44,681 bases of DNA from Candidatus Woesearchaeota archaeon (GCA_016235495.1 JACRKH010000060.1:1-44681), one strand, 5' to 3'; shown: positions 22,852 through 31,261, counted from the stretch's first letter. Notes: generated from the letters alone by a model not told the origin. Numbers and translations are program-made.

Positions 22852-23565
22852 CTAATGCACTGCCACGCCAAACAGCGCACCAATGCCAAAGCCGGCCAAT
22901 GCAGCAAGCATGCCAATGAGCATCATCTGCAGGCCAGACTTCCAAGGACTGCCCACAGTAGTCTTCGCCTTATACGCGCCCACAAAGAACAATATCACAG
23001 AGGAAAGCACAAGGCTCGTCCAGACAGCAACATGTACAGGCAAAAAGAAGAAAGGAAATATAGGAATTAATGAACCAATCAATGCAGACAATCCAACAAT
23101 CCATGCAATATGCAATGGGCTTCTCTTCGGTGCACTCAATTTCAATTCTTGTGCCATCATCACATCTAACCATCTTTTTTTATTCGAAACAATATGCTCA
23201 ACCACAGTGTTCAGAAGACTCCCTTTGAATCCCAGTTGAGAATAAATTTTTCGAATCTCCTTTTTCTCTTCATCAGGAACATCTTTAATTTCTCGTGCTT
23301 CTTTATTCCTCTCACTCTGATAAAAATCTGCCTCAGCAGTGAAAGAAGTATACGCAACTGCACCCATAGAAATAGACTCAGCAAAAGTAGCCGCAAATGC
23401 AGCAGTGAGAATAATCTTCAAATCAGAGGTCGCAGTGGCAACACCCAGAGTAACCCCCAAGACATTGACAAGCCCATCCTGCCAGCCAAGAATAAAATCT
23501 CTCCAGCCTGAACTTCCAAGATGCTTTTCCATATGCTTCTTTCTGAGAAAAGCCTGTCTTGCCAT
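22852..23565 (-). CDS. VIT1/CCC1-family iron/manganese transporter
   Basis: The 237-residue membrane protein begins with the family signature WRDFILGWQDGLVNVLGVTLG, then FAATFAESISMGAVAYTS in the second segment, a charged cytosolic metal-binding region (FYQSERNKEAREI to KKEIRKIY), and three more membrane segments at the C-terminus. VIT1/CCC1 proteins move Fe2+ or Mn2+ across membranes with proton exchange. Direction cannot be told for a prokaryote without vacuoles. The first ATG at 23565 gives a short basic N-terminus. Confidence 0.92.
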   Translation of the reverse strand: MARQAFLRKKHMEKHLGSSGWRDFILGWQDGLVNVLGVTLGVATATSDLKIILTAAFAATFAESISMGAVAYTSFTAEADFYQSERNKEAREIKDVPDEEKKEIRKIYSQLGFKGSLLNTVVEHIVSNKKRWLDVMMAQELKLSAPKRSPLHIAWIVGLSALIGSLIPIFPFFFLPVHVAVWTSLVLSSVILFFVGAYKAKTTVGSPWKSGLQMMLIGMLAALAGFGIGALFGVAVH

Positions 23566-23575
23566 AAAAGAAAAA

Positions 23576-23854
23576 TTATCTCCTCTTCTTCGCAGCTTTT
23601 CTAGCTATCTTCTTCACTTTTCTTGTTTCAGCTTCAAGCTTTTTCAATTCTCTTTCAAGCATGGCAAGACTCTTTTTTGAAATAACAATAGCTTCTCTCC
23701 CCACAATATGTGCATCACGGGAAAGCGTTCGTTCAAAGCTATGCAAGCTCTTCTTTTCATCCTTCGCTACTTTCTTGCTAAACTTTTTCCCAAAACTTTG
23801 CACCTTCGCCTTGATTGTCCCAGCAAGGCTTACTCTTCGTACTTTCTTTTTCAA
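23576..23854 (-). CDS. Basic helical protein of unknown function
   Basis: A strong GGAGGTGA lies five bases ahead of a TTG at 23854, so I start here instead of the upstream in-frame ATG at 23890. The 92 residues are very basic (KKKVRRVSLAGTIKAKV, with a final RKVKKIARKAAKKRR) and predicted helical, with a coiled-coil-like LAMLERELKKLEAETRK segment. This could be a nucleic-acid-binding or structural protein. It ends 10 bases before the VIT1-type gene in the same direction. Confidence 0.65.
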   Translation of the reverse strand: MKKKVRRVSLAGTIKAKVQSFGKKFSKKVAKDEKKSLHSFERTLSRDAHIVGREAIVISKKSLAMLERELKKLEAETRKVKKIARKAAKKRR

Positions 23855-23923
23855 CCACTTCACCTCCTTTTCTAAAATGAAGATCAACAAGCATACAATG
23901 AAGAAGCAAGTTTAAAAATCTTT

Positions 23924-24568
23924 TTATTTAGAAGCTGCAAGTAAATCATCCAAAGTCTCATAAGGCGCCTCTAAAACCCTGTACATTTTTCTAAGAATCT
24001 CAGATCTAGGAAAACTTCGTGCATGGATATAGGAAGAAATAGTACTCCCAGCAAGGCCTACTCTTTCTCCTAATTGTACATAAGTTAAACCCAATTCTTT
24101 TAGCCTCAAAGAAAGAAAAGCACTAAGCTCTTTGTATGGAGATTGTGTTATTCTTTGTGTTCCCAAATATGTTCTATACTCTCTGGTATTCCTAAAAGGA
24201 GCTCCTGTTTCAGGATGAGTAAGTCTTTGCACTAAAGAGTTATGATATTCATCACAGGATCGAAAAGCCTCTCCATTTTTATTTTTTCTTCGCTGTATCC
24301 CAAATTTTTGATATTCTGCTCGTGAAGCAAATGCTTGTTTAGTTTTAGGATTTATCATAAGAGAAAGACGATAGTCTTGATATTCTCGATAAGAACGAAA
24401 TGCTTCACCTGTCTGAGGATTTATTCTTTCAACCAATCGCACATAGCCATAAACAGTAGAATAAGAAACACTAACACTACTTGCAATATCCCTCACAGAA
24501 AGTCCTTCTTGAGCAAGTTTTTTTATTTCCTCCTTAGTCTCATCGCTAATAACATGCCCCATAAGCAA
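23924..24568 (-). CDS. Double HTH protein with four internal approx. 27-residue repeats
   Basis: The 214-residue protein has an N-terminal helix-turn-helix (LSVRDIASSVSVSYSTVYGY, about 23-42), a C-terminal XRE-type HTH (YVQLGERVGLAGSTISSYI, about 163-181), and between them four diverged copies of a unit like NPxTGxAFRSxxEYxxYR: NPQTGEAFRSYREYQDYR, NPKTKQAFASRAEYQKF, KNGEAFRSCDEYHNSL, HPETGAPFRNTREYRTYL. The repeated unit is likely a small DNA-contacting or structural motif. The gene is single, with no obvious target. Confidence 0.75.
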   Translation of the reverse strand: MLMGHVISDETKEEIKKLAQEGLSVRDIASSVSVSYSTVYGYVRLVERINPQTGEAFRSYREYQDYRLSLMINPKTKQAFASRAEYQKFGIQRRKNKNGEAFRSCDEYHNSLVQRLTHPETGAPFRNTREYRTYLGTQRITQSPYKELSAFLSLRLKELGLTYVQLGERVGLAGSTISSYIHARSFPRSEILRKMYRVLEAPYETLDDLLAASK

Positions 24569-24601
24569 AGGGAGAAATAAATTTCTAATATAAAAGTTTT
24601 T

Positions 24602-25210
24602 CTACAGCCCTAAAGGAAGAACATAACCCAAAATTAGAAGAAGCACTGCAAAGCCTATAGTGCAGAAGTACACAGTCCTGCTCCACGCCAGCACTTTCTT
24701 CCCATCAAGCACCCAGAAGGGCAGCATATTAAAGAGGGCAAGCCAGGTATTAATAATAAAGCCATAGGAAAAGATATTCCCTAACAAACCGAGAGGGGAA
24801 AGAAAGACAAAAGCAGCTAAAAAGAGCAAAGCTAAGACAATATTCACTAAAGGACCAGCAAGAGAAATCTTCCCATACTTTTCTTTGCTCACATGCCCCA
24901 TAATCATCACCGCGCCGGGAGCAGCAAAGACAAAGCCTAAGAAGGAAATAAACACCGCAAGGATAAGCATGCTCATATCCGCACGGAACTCTGCAAAGCA
25001 TCCATATCTTTGTGCAACAATCTTATGCCCCATCTCGTGCAATAAAAATCCTGTACCCACAGCTATTGCAGCAATAATAAAACTCTGAAGAAAATGTGCT
25101 TGTCCAATCCCAAATATCCCTCCAGAGAGCACAATGGCAAAGGCAATGGAAACAAAAAACCATGCTCTGGATAAATCTCGTATTTCAATCCTTGAAAATT
25201 TTATCTGCAT
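24602..25210 (-). CDS. Site-2-protease-like M50 membrane metallopeptidase
   Basis: The 202-residue protein has about six membrane segments, the zinc motif HEMGH (58-62) in the second, and the third ligand D169 in NMLPFWVLDGKK. Additional LAGPLVNI matches the family. There is no PDZ or CBS domain. Such enzymes cut within membranes, often releasing regulators; no substrate gene is adjacent. Confidence 0.92.
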   Translation of the reverse strand: MQIKFSRIEIRDLSRAWFFVSIAFAIVLSGGIFGIGQAHFLQSFIIAAIAVGTGFLLHEMGHKIVAQRYGCFAEFRADMSMLILAVFISFLGFVFAAPGAVMIMGHVSKEKYGKISLAGPLVNIVLALLFLAAFVFLSPLGLLGNIFSYGFIINTWLALFNMLPFWVLDGKKVLAWSRTVYFCTIGFAVLLLILGYVLPLGL

Positions 25211-25268
25211 ACTTCTAAAAATCAGTCCATCTATATAAATTTTATCCTTAGGTATTCATGAAGAAAAA

Positions 25269-26906
25269 TCAGTCGTGGGCATACACAAAGAGCATTTTCT
25301 TTTTATTATCAAGGCGGCAGAAGAACATCCTTTCAAACTGAATAATATCCCCTTCCTTCAAATCTTTCAGTGCCTTCTCCCCATGCCCCTCAAGAACAGA
25401 CCCATCATCCATAAGCACCTGCACAGGAACAGCATCCTTTACAGGCACACAATGAATAATTTTTGCTTTAAGTGAGGCATCATAAGCTTCTGAAACATAT
25501 GCTCCATTCTCAAAGTTAAACAGATGCATAAATCGATACATTTGCCCTCGAGGAATATCATCTTGTACATAAAAATCTGTATCAAATGCAACAGTTCGTG
25601 TTCCCATCTCTTTAAACTCAGGATGCAAAGGAACTGTAGCTTTTTTTAAGTCATTCTTCACTGTAATAATCTTCCCGCCCTTGACAAAAAAATATCTTCT
25701 CGCAATAGGATCAATAAGTTTTCTATTGATCGCCGCAACTTGGCTCCAATCGAGATTCGTTGCAGTTGCAGAGAGACCAACTTCAAGAACAAGCTCATAA
25801 AAAGTTTCAGGAACAATCCCTCTTCGTCGCAGCGCCATTAAAGTCATCAGCCTTGGATCATCCCAGCCATCTACCTCTCCCTTTTCAATTCTCTCTCGGA
25901 TAACCCTTCCCTGCGTATCAAATCCATTCACAGAAAATCTTCCATATTGTAATACTTCCTGCTTTTTGAAACCCAGCAAATCTTTGATATAATTCTGTAG
26001 TTCAACTCGCATGCTGCCAAACTCAATGCTTCTGAGAATATGTGTTACCCCAGCAATCTCTTCGCCAATCACTGTTTCGAAATCATACATAGGCCACACA
26101 AGATATTTATCTTTGACAAGAGGATGTGCATGATGAACAATCCTAAAGAGAACAGGATCGCGCATGGTTGCATTCAGGCTGTCAATCTCTCCAACGAGAC
26201 GAAGCGTAGCTTCACCAGCCTTGTACTTCCCTGCAAGCATAGCATTCCACTCCTCCATGTTCTTTCGTTCATGTTGTACTCTGTGGTCGCAAATCTTCGC
26301 ATGTGTTCTGTAGTCGCTAATTTTTTCTTTATCACAAAAACAAACATAAGCAGATTCTTTTTTTATAAGTTCTTCAGCATATTTGTAAAAAGTTCCCATC
26401 TCTTCAGAAGCAACAATAATTCTATCAGGTTCAATGCGCAGCCAGACTAATGCATCATGAATGGCATCATAATATTCTTTCTTTGCTTTTTCGGGATTCG
26501 TATCATCAATTCTCAGAACGCATTTCCCATGATACTTCTGTGCATACATATAATTCAGAAGAAAAGACAAAGCATGCCCTAAGTGGGGATACTTGCTCGG
26601 TTCCGGAGGAATTCGTGTGACCACAGGGCCAGTAACATGCGGTAACTCTGCAAGTTCTCTTTTCTTTTTTTCCTTCTTTTCATGAAGCAGTTCCGGTGCA
26701 ATGCTTTCCAATGCTTCTTTTTGTTGCTCAAGAGACATACTATTCACTTTTTTAACCGCTTCCTGCACTTTCTTAGAAATTTCTTTAATCTCATTCTTTA
26801 ATTTTGGATTCTCAGAAAAAAGCTGCCCGAGAACAGCACCTGGATTCGCCTTGCCATCAAACTTCAAAGCATTAAATAAGGCAAACTTTTCAATCTCTCT
26901 GTCCAT
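25269..26906 (-). CDS. gltX: Archaeal glutamyl-tRNA synthetase with a degenerate KMSKS loop
   Basis: The 545-residue enzyme matches archaeal GluRS: N-terminal helical region (1-88), HIGH-like PHLGH (107-111), LRIDDTNPEKA, and YDFETVIGEEIAGVTHILRS, followed by GWDDPRLMTLMALRRRGI and a GlnRS-like beta-barrel C-terminus. The segment just before GWDDPRL, where the family has an S-K-R/S-K loop (KMSKS equivalent), reads NGFDTQGRVIRERIEKG (about 327-343), without the paired lysines. Activity probably persists through Arg residues, but the change is notable. It likely charges both tRNA-Glu and tRNA-Gln. Confidence 0.95.
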   Translation of the reverse strand: MDREIEKFALFNALKFDGKANPGAVLGQLFSENPKLKNEIKEISKKVQEAVKKVNSMSLEQQKEALESIAPELLHEKKEKKKRELAELPHVTGPVVTRIPPEPSKYPHLGHALSFLLNYMYAQKYHGKCVLRIDDTNPEKAKKEYYDAIHDALVWLRIEPDRIIVASEEMGTFYKYAEELIKKESAYVCFCDKEKISDYRTHAKICDHRVQHERKNMEEWNAMLAGKYKAGEATLRLVGEIDSLNATMRDPVLFRIVHHAHPLVKDKYLVWPMYDFETVIGEEIAGVTHILRSIEFGSMRVELQNYIKDLLGFKKQEVLQYGRFSVNGFDTQGRVIRERIEKGEVDGWDDPRLMTLMALRRRGIVPETFYELVLEVGLSATATNLDWSQVAAINRKLIDPIARRYFFVKGGKIITVKNDLKKATVPLHPEFKEMGTRTVAFDTDFYVQDDIPRGQMYRFMHLFNFENGAYVSEAYDASLKAKIIHCVPVKDAVPVQVLMDDGSVLEGHGEKALKDLKEGDIIQFERMFFCRLDNKKKMLFVYAHD

Positions 26907-26959
26907 AGGAAAGAAGGGGAAACAGGAATATATAAATATATCCCCAGCTTCACAGAACT

Positions 26960-27421
26960 ATGCAAACTGTCCAGTTCTTAAATACGAGAGAAAAAAAAGA
27001 AATCTATAAGACTTTGGAAGAACAGTTTGGAAGCACAGAAAAATTAGACTATGCCTTTTTTCAGAATTCGCAGGATAAAATATTTTTTATGAGTAATGAC
27101 TATGCAAAGTTAAACACAAATGGTTTAAGAATAAATAATAGGGGCATGTACTTTGCAACAAAAGAAAGAGATGGGATAAGGCTAAGCATTGAAGGTGCCC
27201 AGCTCATAAAACCAACAAAAAATGTTATTCATTTAGATAAAAAACAAGTGGAGCTTTGGATGAAAGGAGAAGATATCCCTATGGAAGGGAGCAATGGCTA
27301 TGTCATTATTCAACATGAGAAGGATATTCTCGGATGTGGCATGCTAAAAAACAATACACTGAGAAACATGGTGCCAAAGGAAAGAAGACTGCATAGCATC
27401 ACAGAATCTTCTGAAGAATAG
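26960..27421 (+). CDS. Stand-alone NOL1/NOP2-C-terminal PUA-like RNA-binding protein
   Basis: The 153-residue protein resembles the non-catalytic C-terminal part of archaeal rRNA m5C methyltransferases (COG3270-like, as I recall): FFMSNDYAKLNTNGLRINN, GMYFATKERDGIRLSIEGAQ, LIKP, ELWMKGEDIPM, and the ending GYVIIQHEKDILGCGML with VPKERRL. No methyltransferase domain is present. It probably binds rRNA or tRNA. It diverges from gltX. Confidence 0.72.
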   Translation: MQTVQFLNTREKKEIYKTLEEQFGSTEKLDYAFFQNSQDKIFFMSNDYAKLNTNGLRINNRGMYFATKERDGIRLSIEGAQLIKPTKNVIHLDKKQVELWMKGEDIPMEGSNGYVIIQHEKDILGCGMLKNNTLRNMVPKERRLHSITESSEE

Positions 27422-27447
27422 GCGTAATTTTTAAAATCAAAAAGAGA

Positions 27448-28014
27448 TTAGCTGATAGTCTTCTGATTAGTCCTATAATCCAGAACATTAAAATGGTCAT
27501 CTAACTCAAAATAAGTCAATGCACAGAAGTCTGATTTGTAGTTCTTCCTTTCTTCTTTTGATTTCTTTAATAGAATAACTACAATATTTGAAATGAACCC
27601 TGCATGTGATATTATGAGTATATTCTGTTCCTTTTGTTTTTTCAGTTTCTGCACAAATCTTTCTGCTCGATGATAGGCATCACTTTCATTTTCCCCTCCT
27701 TCAGGCCTGAATTCTTCTTTGGTTAAGCCTGATTCACGCAGAGCAGTTCTGTATTCCTCTGCAGTCCTGCCTTGGAGAATGCCATTTTTCTGCTCAATAA
27801 CCTCATCTGTGAATTCTACAGGAACATGAAGTATAGCAAGAGTTGGCTCCACAGTTTTTCTAGTCCTATTTAGACTACTACAAATAATTTTATCAATCTC
27901 AAATTTGCAAAGATACTTCGCCAATTTCTGAGCCTGTTCAACTCCTTCCTCTGTCAGTGTATCTTGTTCTTCCCCATATCCTCTTTGTGCATGTCGAATA
28001 AAGTAGAGTTTCAT
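27448..28014 (-). CDS. Histidine phosphatase of a radical-SAM peptide cassette
   Basis: The 188-residue protein has the full phosphoglycerate-mutase-like catalytic set: LYFIRHAQRG (R7-H8), CSSLNRTRKTVEP (second Arg), EEFRPEGGENESDAYHRAERF, and IISHAGFISNI (second His). It is expected to hydrolyse a phosphomonoester via phosphohistidine. It overlaps the kinase gene by 4 bases and ends the cassette. Opposed kinase and phosphatase genes in one transcript suggest reversible or proofreading phosphorylation of a shared substrate; this is inference. Confidence 0.88.
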   Translation of the reverse strand: MKLYFIRHAQRGYGEEQDTLTEEGVEQAQKLAKYLCKFEIDKIICSSLNRTRKTVEPTLAILHVPVEFTDEVIEQKNGILQGRTAEEYRTALRESGLTKEEFRPEGGENESDAYHRAERFVQKLKKQKEQNILIISHAGFISNIVVILLKKSKEERKNYKSDFCALTYFELDDHFNVLDYRTNQKTIS

Positions 28015-28832
28015 ATTTTCTTTTCCATGATTTCATTTAATTCCCTTTTAGTTCTTTCAATTGTCTTTTGTGGTCTATGCCTCAAAGCAAAACCTAAGTT
28101 ATAAAGGCTTCTATAAAAAATCCCTGATCTCAAAAATCTTGCAGATTGTTCTTCATTAATATTTAATGGATTTCCTAAATTTTCATAGGTAGCTTTAGCA
28201 AGTTGTTCTAAAATGCCAGTCTTGTTCCTTTTTTCCATATACAAAAAAGCAATATCATACCATGGATTTGCAATGGCAGTAAGTCCAAAGTCTATAAAAT
28301 ATAATCCTTCAGATGAAGGAATACAATGTAGCGACTTAAGGTCTCCATGCACAACACAAAGTGGTGATGAAAGGTTATACTCCCCCCGCATAAATTGCAA
28401 TGCCCTTTCTAATATGTCTTCCTCTTCTATGTTACTCTTAGCAAACTCTTCATTTAAATAAGAAAGTCTATGAAATATTTTTTCTTTACTTAAGTCTATC
28501 CTGGGTAATAAAAACGAAGGGACATCATCCAAAGTTTTGAGATATAATTTACTTATTTCAGCTATGCTCTCTACATCTGTAGGCTCTCTTATTTTTTCGA
28601 TAAATTGAAATTCCAAAAAATCATCGCCAAACATAAATAGTGATGGTATTTTAATGACCTCTTGTTTAGCCAGATATCTATAAGCGAGTTCTTCTCTTGC
28701 TCTCTCTAGTGGACTTGGGAATTTTTTGCAGACTATTCGGAGATTATCTCTTTCAACTGCAAAAGTTTTGCTTTGTTCGGTTTGGCAGAGTAATGCCGTC
28801 TCATAAATTTGGAGATATTCCTCAAAATTCAT
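28011..28832 (-). CDS. APH/choline-kinase-like phosphotransferase
   Basis: The 273-residue protein follows the aminoglycoside phosphotransferase fold: an N-terminal lobe with VCKKFPSPLERAREELAYRYL, the catalytic loop VVHGDLKSLHC (about 168-178) and the metal motif YFIDFGLTAIANPWYDIAFL. In the Brenner-like loop the usual Asn (H-x-D-x4-N) is His. Family members phosphorylate small molecules or peptides with ATP. It overlaps the radical SAM gene by 11 bases and the phosphatase by 4, so the three enzymes are co-made. Confidence 0.85.
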   Translation of the reverse strand: MNFEEYLQIYETALLCQTEQSKTFAVERDNLRIVCKKFPSPLERAREELAYRYLAKQEVIKIPSLFMFGDDFLEFQFIEKIREPTDVESIAEISKLYLKTLDDVPSFLLPRIDLSKEKIFHRLSYLNEEFAKSNIEEEDILERALQFMRGEYNLSSPLCVVHGDLKSLHCIPSSEGLYFIDFGLTAIANPWYDIAFLYMEKRNKTGILEQLAKATYENLGNPLNINEEQSARFLRSGIFYRSLYNLGFALRHRPQKTIERTKRELNEIMEKKI

Positions 28833-29895
28833 AAGTTTCCCTCAAATCTTTTTGAATTTCTTCTAACAATGCTTTTCTTCCACTACAATAAAATGACCTA
28901 TGTTTTATATCCCCATAAAGCAAAAATGATTCTTGAGGGCAGCCGCCATTGCACTGATTCCAGAACTCACAATTTTTGCATTGACCTTCTTTGAGAGAAT
29001 CAGTTCTTTCTTTCATTCTCTTTTGTGCAGAAGTCTCATGATCTCTCAATGGTTTATCATTAACATTGCCAATAAAATTATTTTTATCTATGCCCCGCAG
29101 GCAAGTATAAAAATCACCATTTGTTTTCACTCCAATCACTGAAAAGTTACAGGTCTGTTGAGAGTATAAACAACCTCCGCATTTACCTTTGACTAGCGCC
29201 TTAATAAATTCAGTTATTGGTTTTATTTCTATAGGCTCAGGATCTTCTTTCCAAATTCTATAAAACTCTTTAATAGACTGTGTATATTCTTGTGATGTTG
29301 GCATTAACGGATCCATAACTTTTTGATTAGCAGCTGATCTTTTCCTAGGGAAATATTCAGAAATTCTAAATCCTCTAACCTGTTTTTTCATTTCATAGTA
29401 GATTTCTTTTTCTTTTCCTAGAACTTCTTTGGTTAAAACCATTACTGCATAAGGTTTTTTATTTAATCCAGAGATATTTTTAATGACTCTATCAAATGAA
29501 GGATTGCCATTTTTATCAACTCTTGAATGGTCATGTATATTCCTTGTTCCCTGTATACTCGTTCCAATTGTGAAACCTTCCTTCTCAAAAAAAGTTATAA
29601 ATTCTTTAGTTAGCAAGGTTCCGTTAGTTTGAATATCATTCAGTATCTTTAAATTATTCGGATTATACTTGCTTTGAAATTCTTTTATTTTTTTAAAGAA
29701 ATCAATGCCTGCAATTAATGGTTCTCCACCATGCCACACAAAATCGACTCTATCTTCACTAGCCTCTAAAATATATGAAATCACTTTTTCAAGAGTCTCT
29801 ATTGACATAATTGGTATTTCAAAAGTTGGTCTAAGACAAAAAGTACAACTAAGATTACAACTCTCAGTAATCTCAATCACAGGTGTCAGATTCAT
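28822..29895 (-). CDS. Radical SAM/SPASM peptide-modifying enzyme (anSME-like)
   Basis: The 357-residue enzyme has the radical SAM cluster C13-x3-C17-x2-C20 (ESCNLSCTFC), the FVWHGGEPL motif, QTNGTLL, and a C-terminal SPASM domain with many cysteines (KCGGC, TCNF, YTCLRG, QCKNCEFWNQCNGGC, and a late FYC). This matches the enzymes that mature RiPP peptides or sulfatases (anSME, three-residue cyclophane enzymes). No sulfatase is present, and a 32-residue ORF lies directly upstream. Together with the downstream kinase and phosphatase, it defines a compact cassette. Confidence 0.9.
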   Translation of the reverse strand: MNLTPVIEITESCNLSCTFCLRPTFEIPIMSIETLEKVISYILEASEDRVDFVWHGGEPLIAGIDFFKKIKEFQSKYNPNNLKILNDIQTNGTLLTKEFITFFEKEGFTIGTSIQGTRNIHDHSRVDKNGNPSFDRVIKNISGLNKKPYAVMVLTKEVLGKEKEIYYEMKKQVRGFRISEYFPRKRSAANQKVMDPLMPTSQEYTQSIKEFYRIWKEDPEPIEIKPITEFIKALVKGKCGGCLYSQQTCNFSVIGVKTNGDFYTCLRGIDKNNFIGNVNDKPLRDHETSAQKRMKERTDSLKEGQCKNCEFWNQCNGGCPQESFLLYGDIKHRSFYCSGRKALLEEIQKDLRETYEF

Positions 29896-29967
29896 AGTTG
29901 AATTTCCATCCAGTACTTTATTGCACTAATACCCCATTAAAAATAAAAAAACTTACTTTCTGAAGTT

Positions 29968-30066
29968 TTAGTAGCTTTCTGCACCATAATGATCACTATA
30001 AGAAGCTAGTATCTCCTTATCGGACAATGCCTCTAAAACTACCGCCTTTACATTTTCGTTTTTCAT
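29968..30066 (-). CDS. Candidate RiPP precursor peptide (32 aa)
   Basis: An ATG at 30066 opens 32 codons ending TAA at 29968, 72 bases before the radical SAM gene on the same strand. The N-terminal two-thirds is an amphipathic helix (VKAVVLEALSDKEI), typical for a leader bound by a maturase, and the C-terminus is aromatic and polar (ASYSDHYGAESY; Tyr at 23, 27, 32), a plausible core. GTTTATATAT (30111-30120) is the likely TATA box, and a G-run just ahead of the ATG may serve as Shine-Dalgarno. Precursor status rests on size, position and composition. Confidence 0.6.
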   Translation of the reverse strand: MKNENVKAVVLEALSDKEILASYSDHYGAESY

Positions 30067-30110
30067 TTTATTTTAACCCCCAACAATGCTAAAAATAGAA
30101 TTTAATAAGA

Positions 30111-30120
30111 ATATATAAAC
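30111..30120 (-). promoter_or_regulatory. Probable TATA promoter of the precursor/radical SAM/kinase/phosphatase cassette
   Basis: GTTTATATAT on the minus strand lies about 45 bases before the ATG at 30066, giving a leader of roughly 20 bases. It is the only strong TATA-like element between the HhH-GPD gene and the cassette. About 60 further bases (30121-30182) show no gene. Confidence 0.45.
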
Positions 30121-30182
30121 TTTTTGATAAGTTAGTCCATCTTGGGTGTGAAACGTACTCTCTTTTTAAAAAGGTATATAAA

Positions 30183-30812
30183 TTATTTCTTAAAATCCCC
30201 TAACAAGGGATCACCAATACCATAGGGCTTCTTTGAATAATATTTCTTCGCATGTGCGACAAACAACGCATGATACTCCTTAAACAGTTCTACATCTCTT
30301 GGTAATTCTTTATGAAATAAATTCTGCACTTCTTCGTAAGAAGCATGAGCTTTGATGATTTTATAATGCTCTAAAATTCTCTTCGTATATGCATCCACAA
30401 CAAAGTAAGGCTGCTGATACGCATACAGCAGCATGGAGTCCACAGTCTCCGGCCCTATCCCCCACACAGCAAGCAAATTCTCTCGGTCCACTTCTTTTTT
30501 CGAAGCAAGAAAATCAAGGAAGCAGTGAATCTTTTTTGCTTTCTGATTAAAATACCCTGCAGGCTTAATCAATACTGCAAGTTTCTCTTGTGGCATACGC
30601 AAAGCTTTCTCATGTATTTTTCCAGACAATTGCGCAAGAGCCTTCTCCACATTCACCCAGGAAGTATTCTGCGTGAGTATTGCACCAATGCAAATTTCTA
30701 GTTGTTCTTTTTTATTTGGCAGTCTTCCATCGTACACACCTTGTATTGGCCACCACCCCTGCTTCCCATGCAAAGCAAAGAGTTCTTCATATAACTTAAA
30801 TACTTTTTTCAT
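30183..30812 (-). CDS. HhH-GPD family DNA glycosylase-like protein (COG2231-like)
   Basis: From ATG 30812 the 209-residue protein opens KKVFKLYEELFALHGKQGWW, has ICIGAILTQNTSWVNVEKAL, the hairpin AVWGIGPETVDSMLLYAY, and the catalytic-Asp segment FVVDAYTKRIL. The C-terminal iron-sulfur cysteines of endonuclease III are absent. It is a distinct family from the Nth at 7378-8034; the lesion specificity is unknown. It starts just 2 bases after the upstream gene's stop, so the two are coupled. Confidence 0.85.
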   Translation of the reverse strand: MKKVFKLYEELFALHGKQGWWPIQGVYDGRLPNKKEQLEICIGAILTQNTSWVNVEKALAQLSGKIHEKALRMPQEKLAVLIKPAGYFNQKAKKIHCFLDFLASKKEVDRENLLAVWGIGPETVDSMLLYAYQQPYFVVDAYTKRILEHYKIIKAHASYEEVQNLFHKELPRDVELFKEYHALFVAHAKKYYSKKPYGIGDPLLGDFKK

Positions 30813-30813
30813 C

Positions 30814-31227
30814 TTATGCAATACGAACAATCTCAAAAACTAATTCCAATTTTCTATCATCAGACTTAAACACAATTTTATCACCAGACTTAAGTCCAAA
30901 TCTTTCTTTTGCTGCTAAAGGACTTTCACTCTCTCCAAGAAAAAATATTTTCACACGCACAAAAGCCCTATGGAATTCATTTTTCCTGAGCCGTGAATAA
31001 TCTATGTACACATAACCGCCCCTTTCTGTCCTTTGAAACTCTCCCTGTTTTTCCTCAATAAAATAATATTTCCTTTCCATAATCTCTGGCAGAAAACTCT
31101 TTGTTCCAGGATTTCTTCCAAAGCTAAAACTATCAACACTATCAGGAATTCTCATCTCTGCAACAAAATTCCCCTTATTTGCCAGAGCAAGAGGAAGGTT
31201 TCGTTCATACACATGAAGGATAAGCAT
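30814..31227 (-). CDS. Protein of unknown function (137 aa)
   Basis: From ATG 31227 the protein begins LILHVYERNLPLALANKGNF and has a beta-rich layout: MRIPDSVDSFSFGRN, RKYYFIEEK, GYVYIDYSRL, FVRVKIFFLGE, and the ending LKSGDKIVFKSDDRKLELVF with an AbrB-like swapped-hairpin feel. No known family is certain. It is the first gene of a two-gene unit with the HhH-GPD glycosylase. A TATA-like TTTATAA (about 31250-31256) supports a leaderless start. Confidence 0.55.
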   Translation of the reverse strand: MLILHVYERNLPLALANKGNFVAEMRIPDSVDSFSFGRNPGTKSFLPEIMERKYYFIEEKQGEFQRTERGGYVYIDYSRLRKNEFHRAFVRVKIFFLGESESPLAAKERFGLKSGDKIVFKSDDRKLELVFEIVRIA

Positions 31228-31261
31228 AAAAGAAAGAACGCACAAGGAATTATAAAACTTT

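Noticed and set aside
22763-22945. Short minus-strand frame spanning the VIT1 end and the SerRS relic
   Set aside because: Two other frames of the same strand give clear VIT1 and SerRS sequence; this one is a by-product.
28822-29895. Anaerobic sulfatase-maturating enzyme
   Set aside because: The sequence type is similar, but no sulfatase is nearby, while a small peptide ORF, kinase and phosphatase are.
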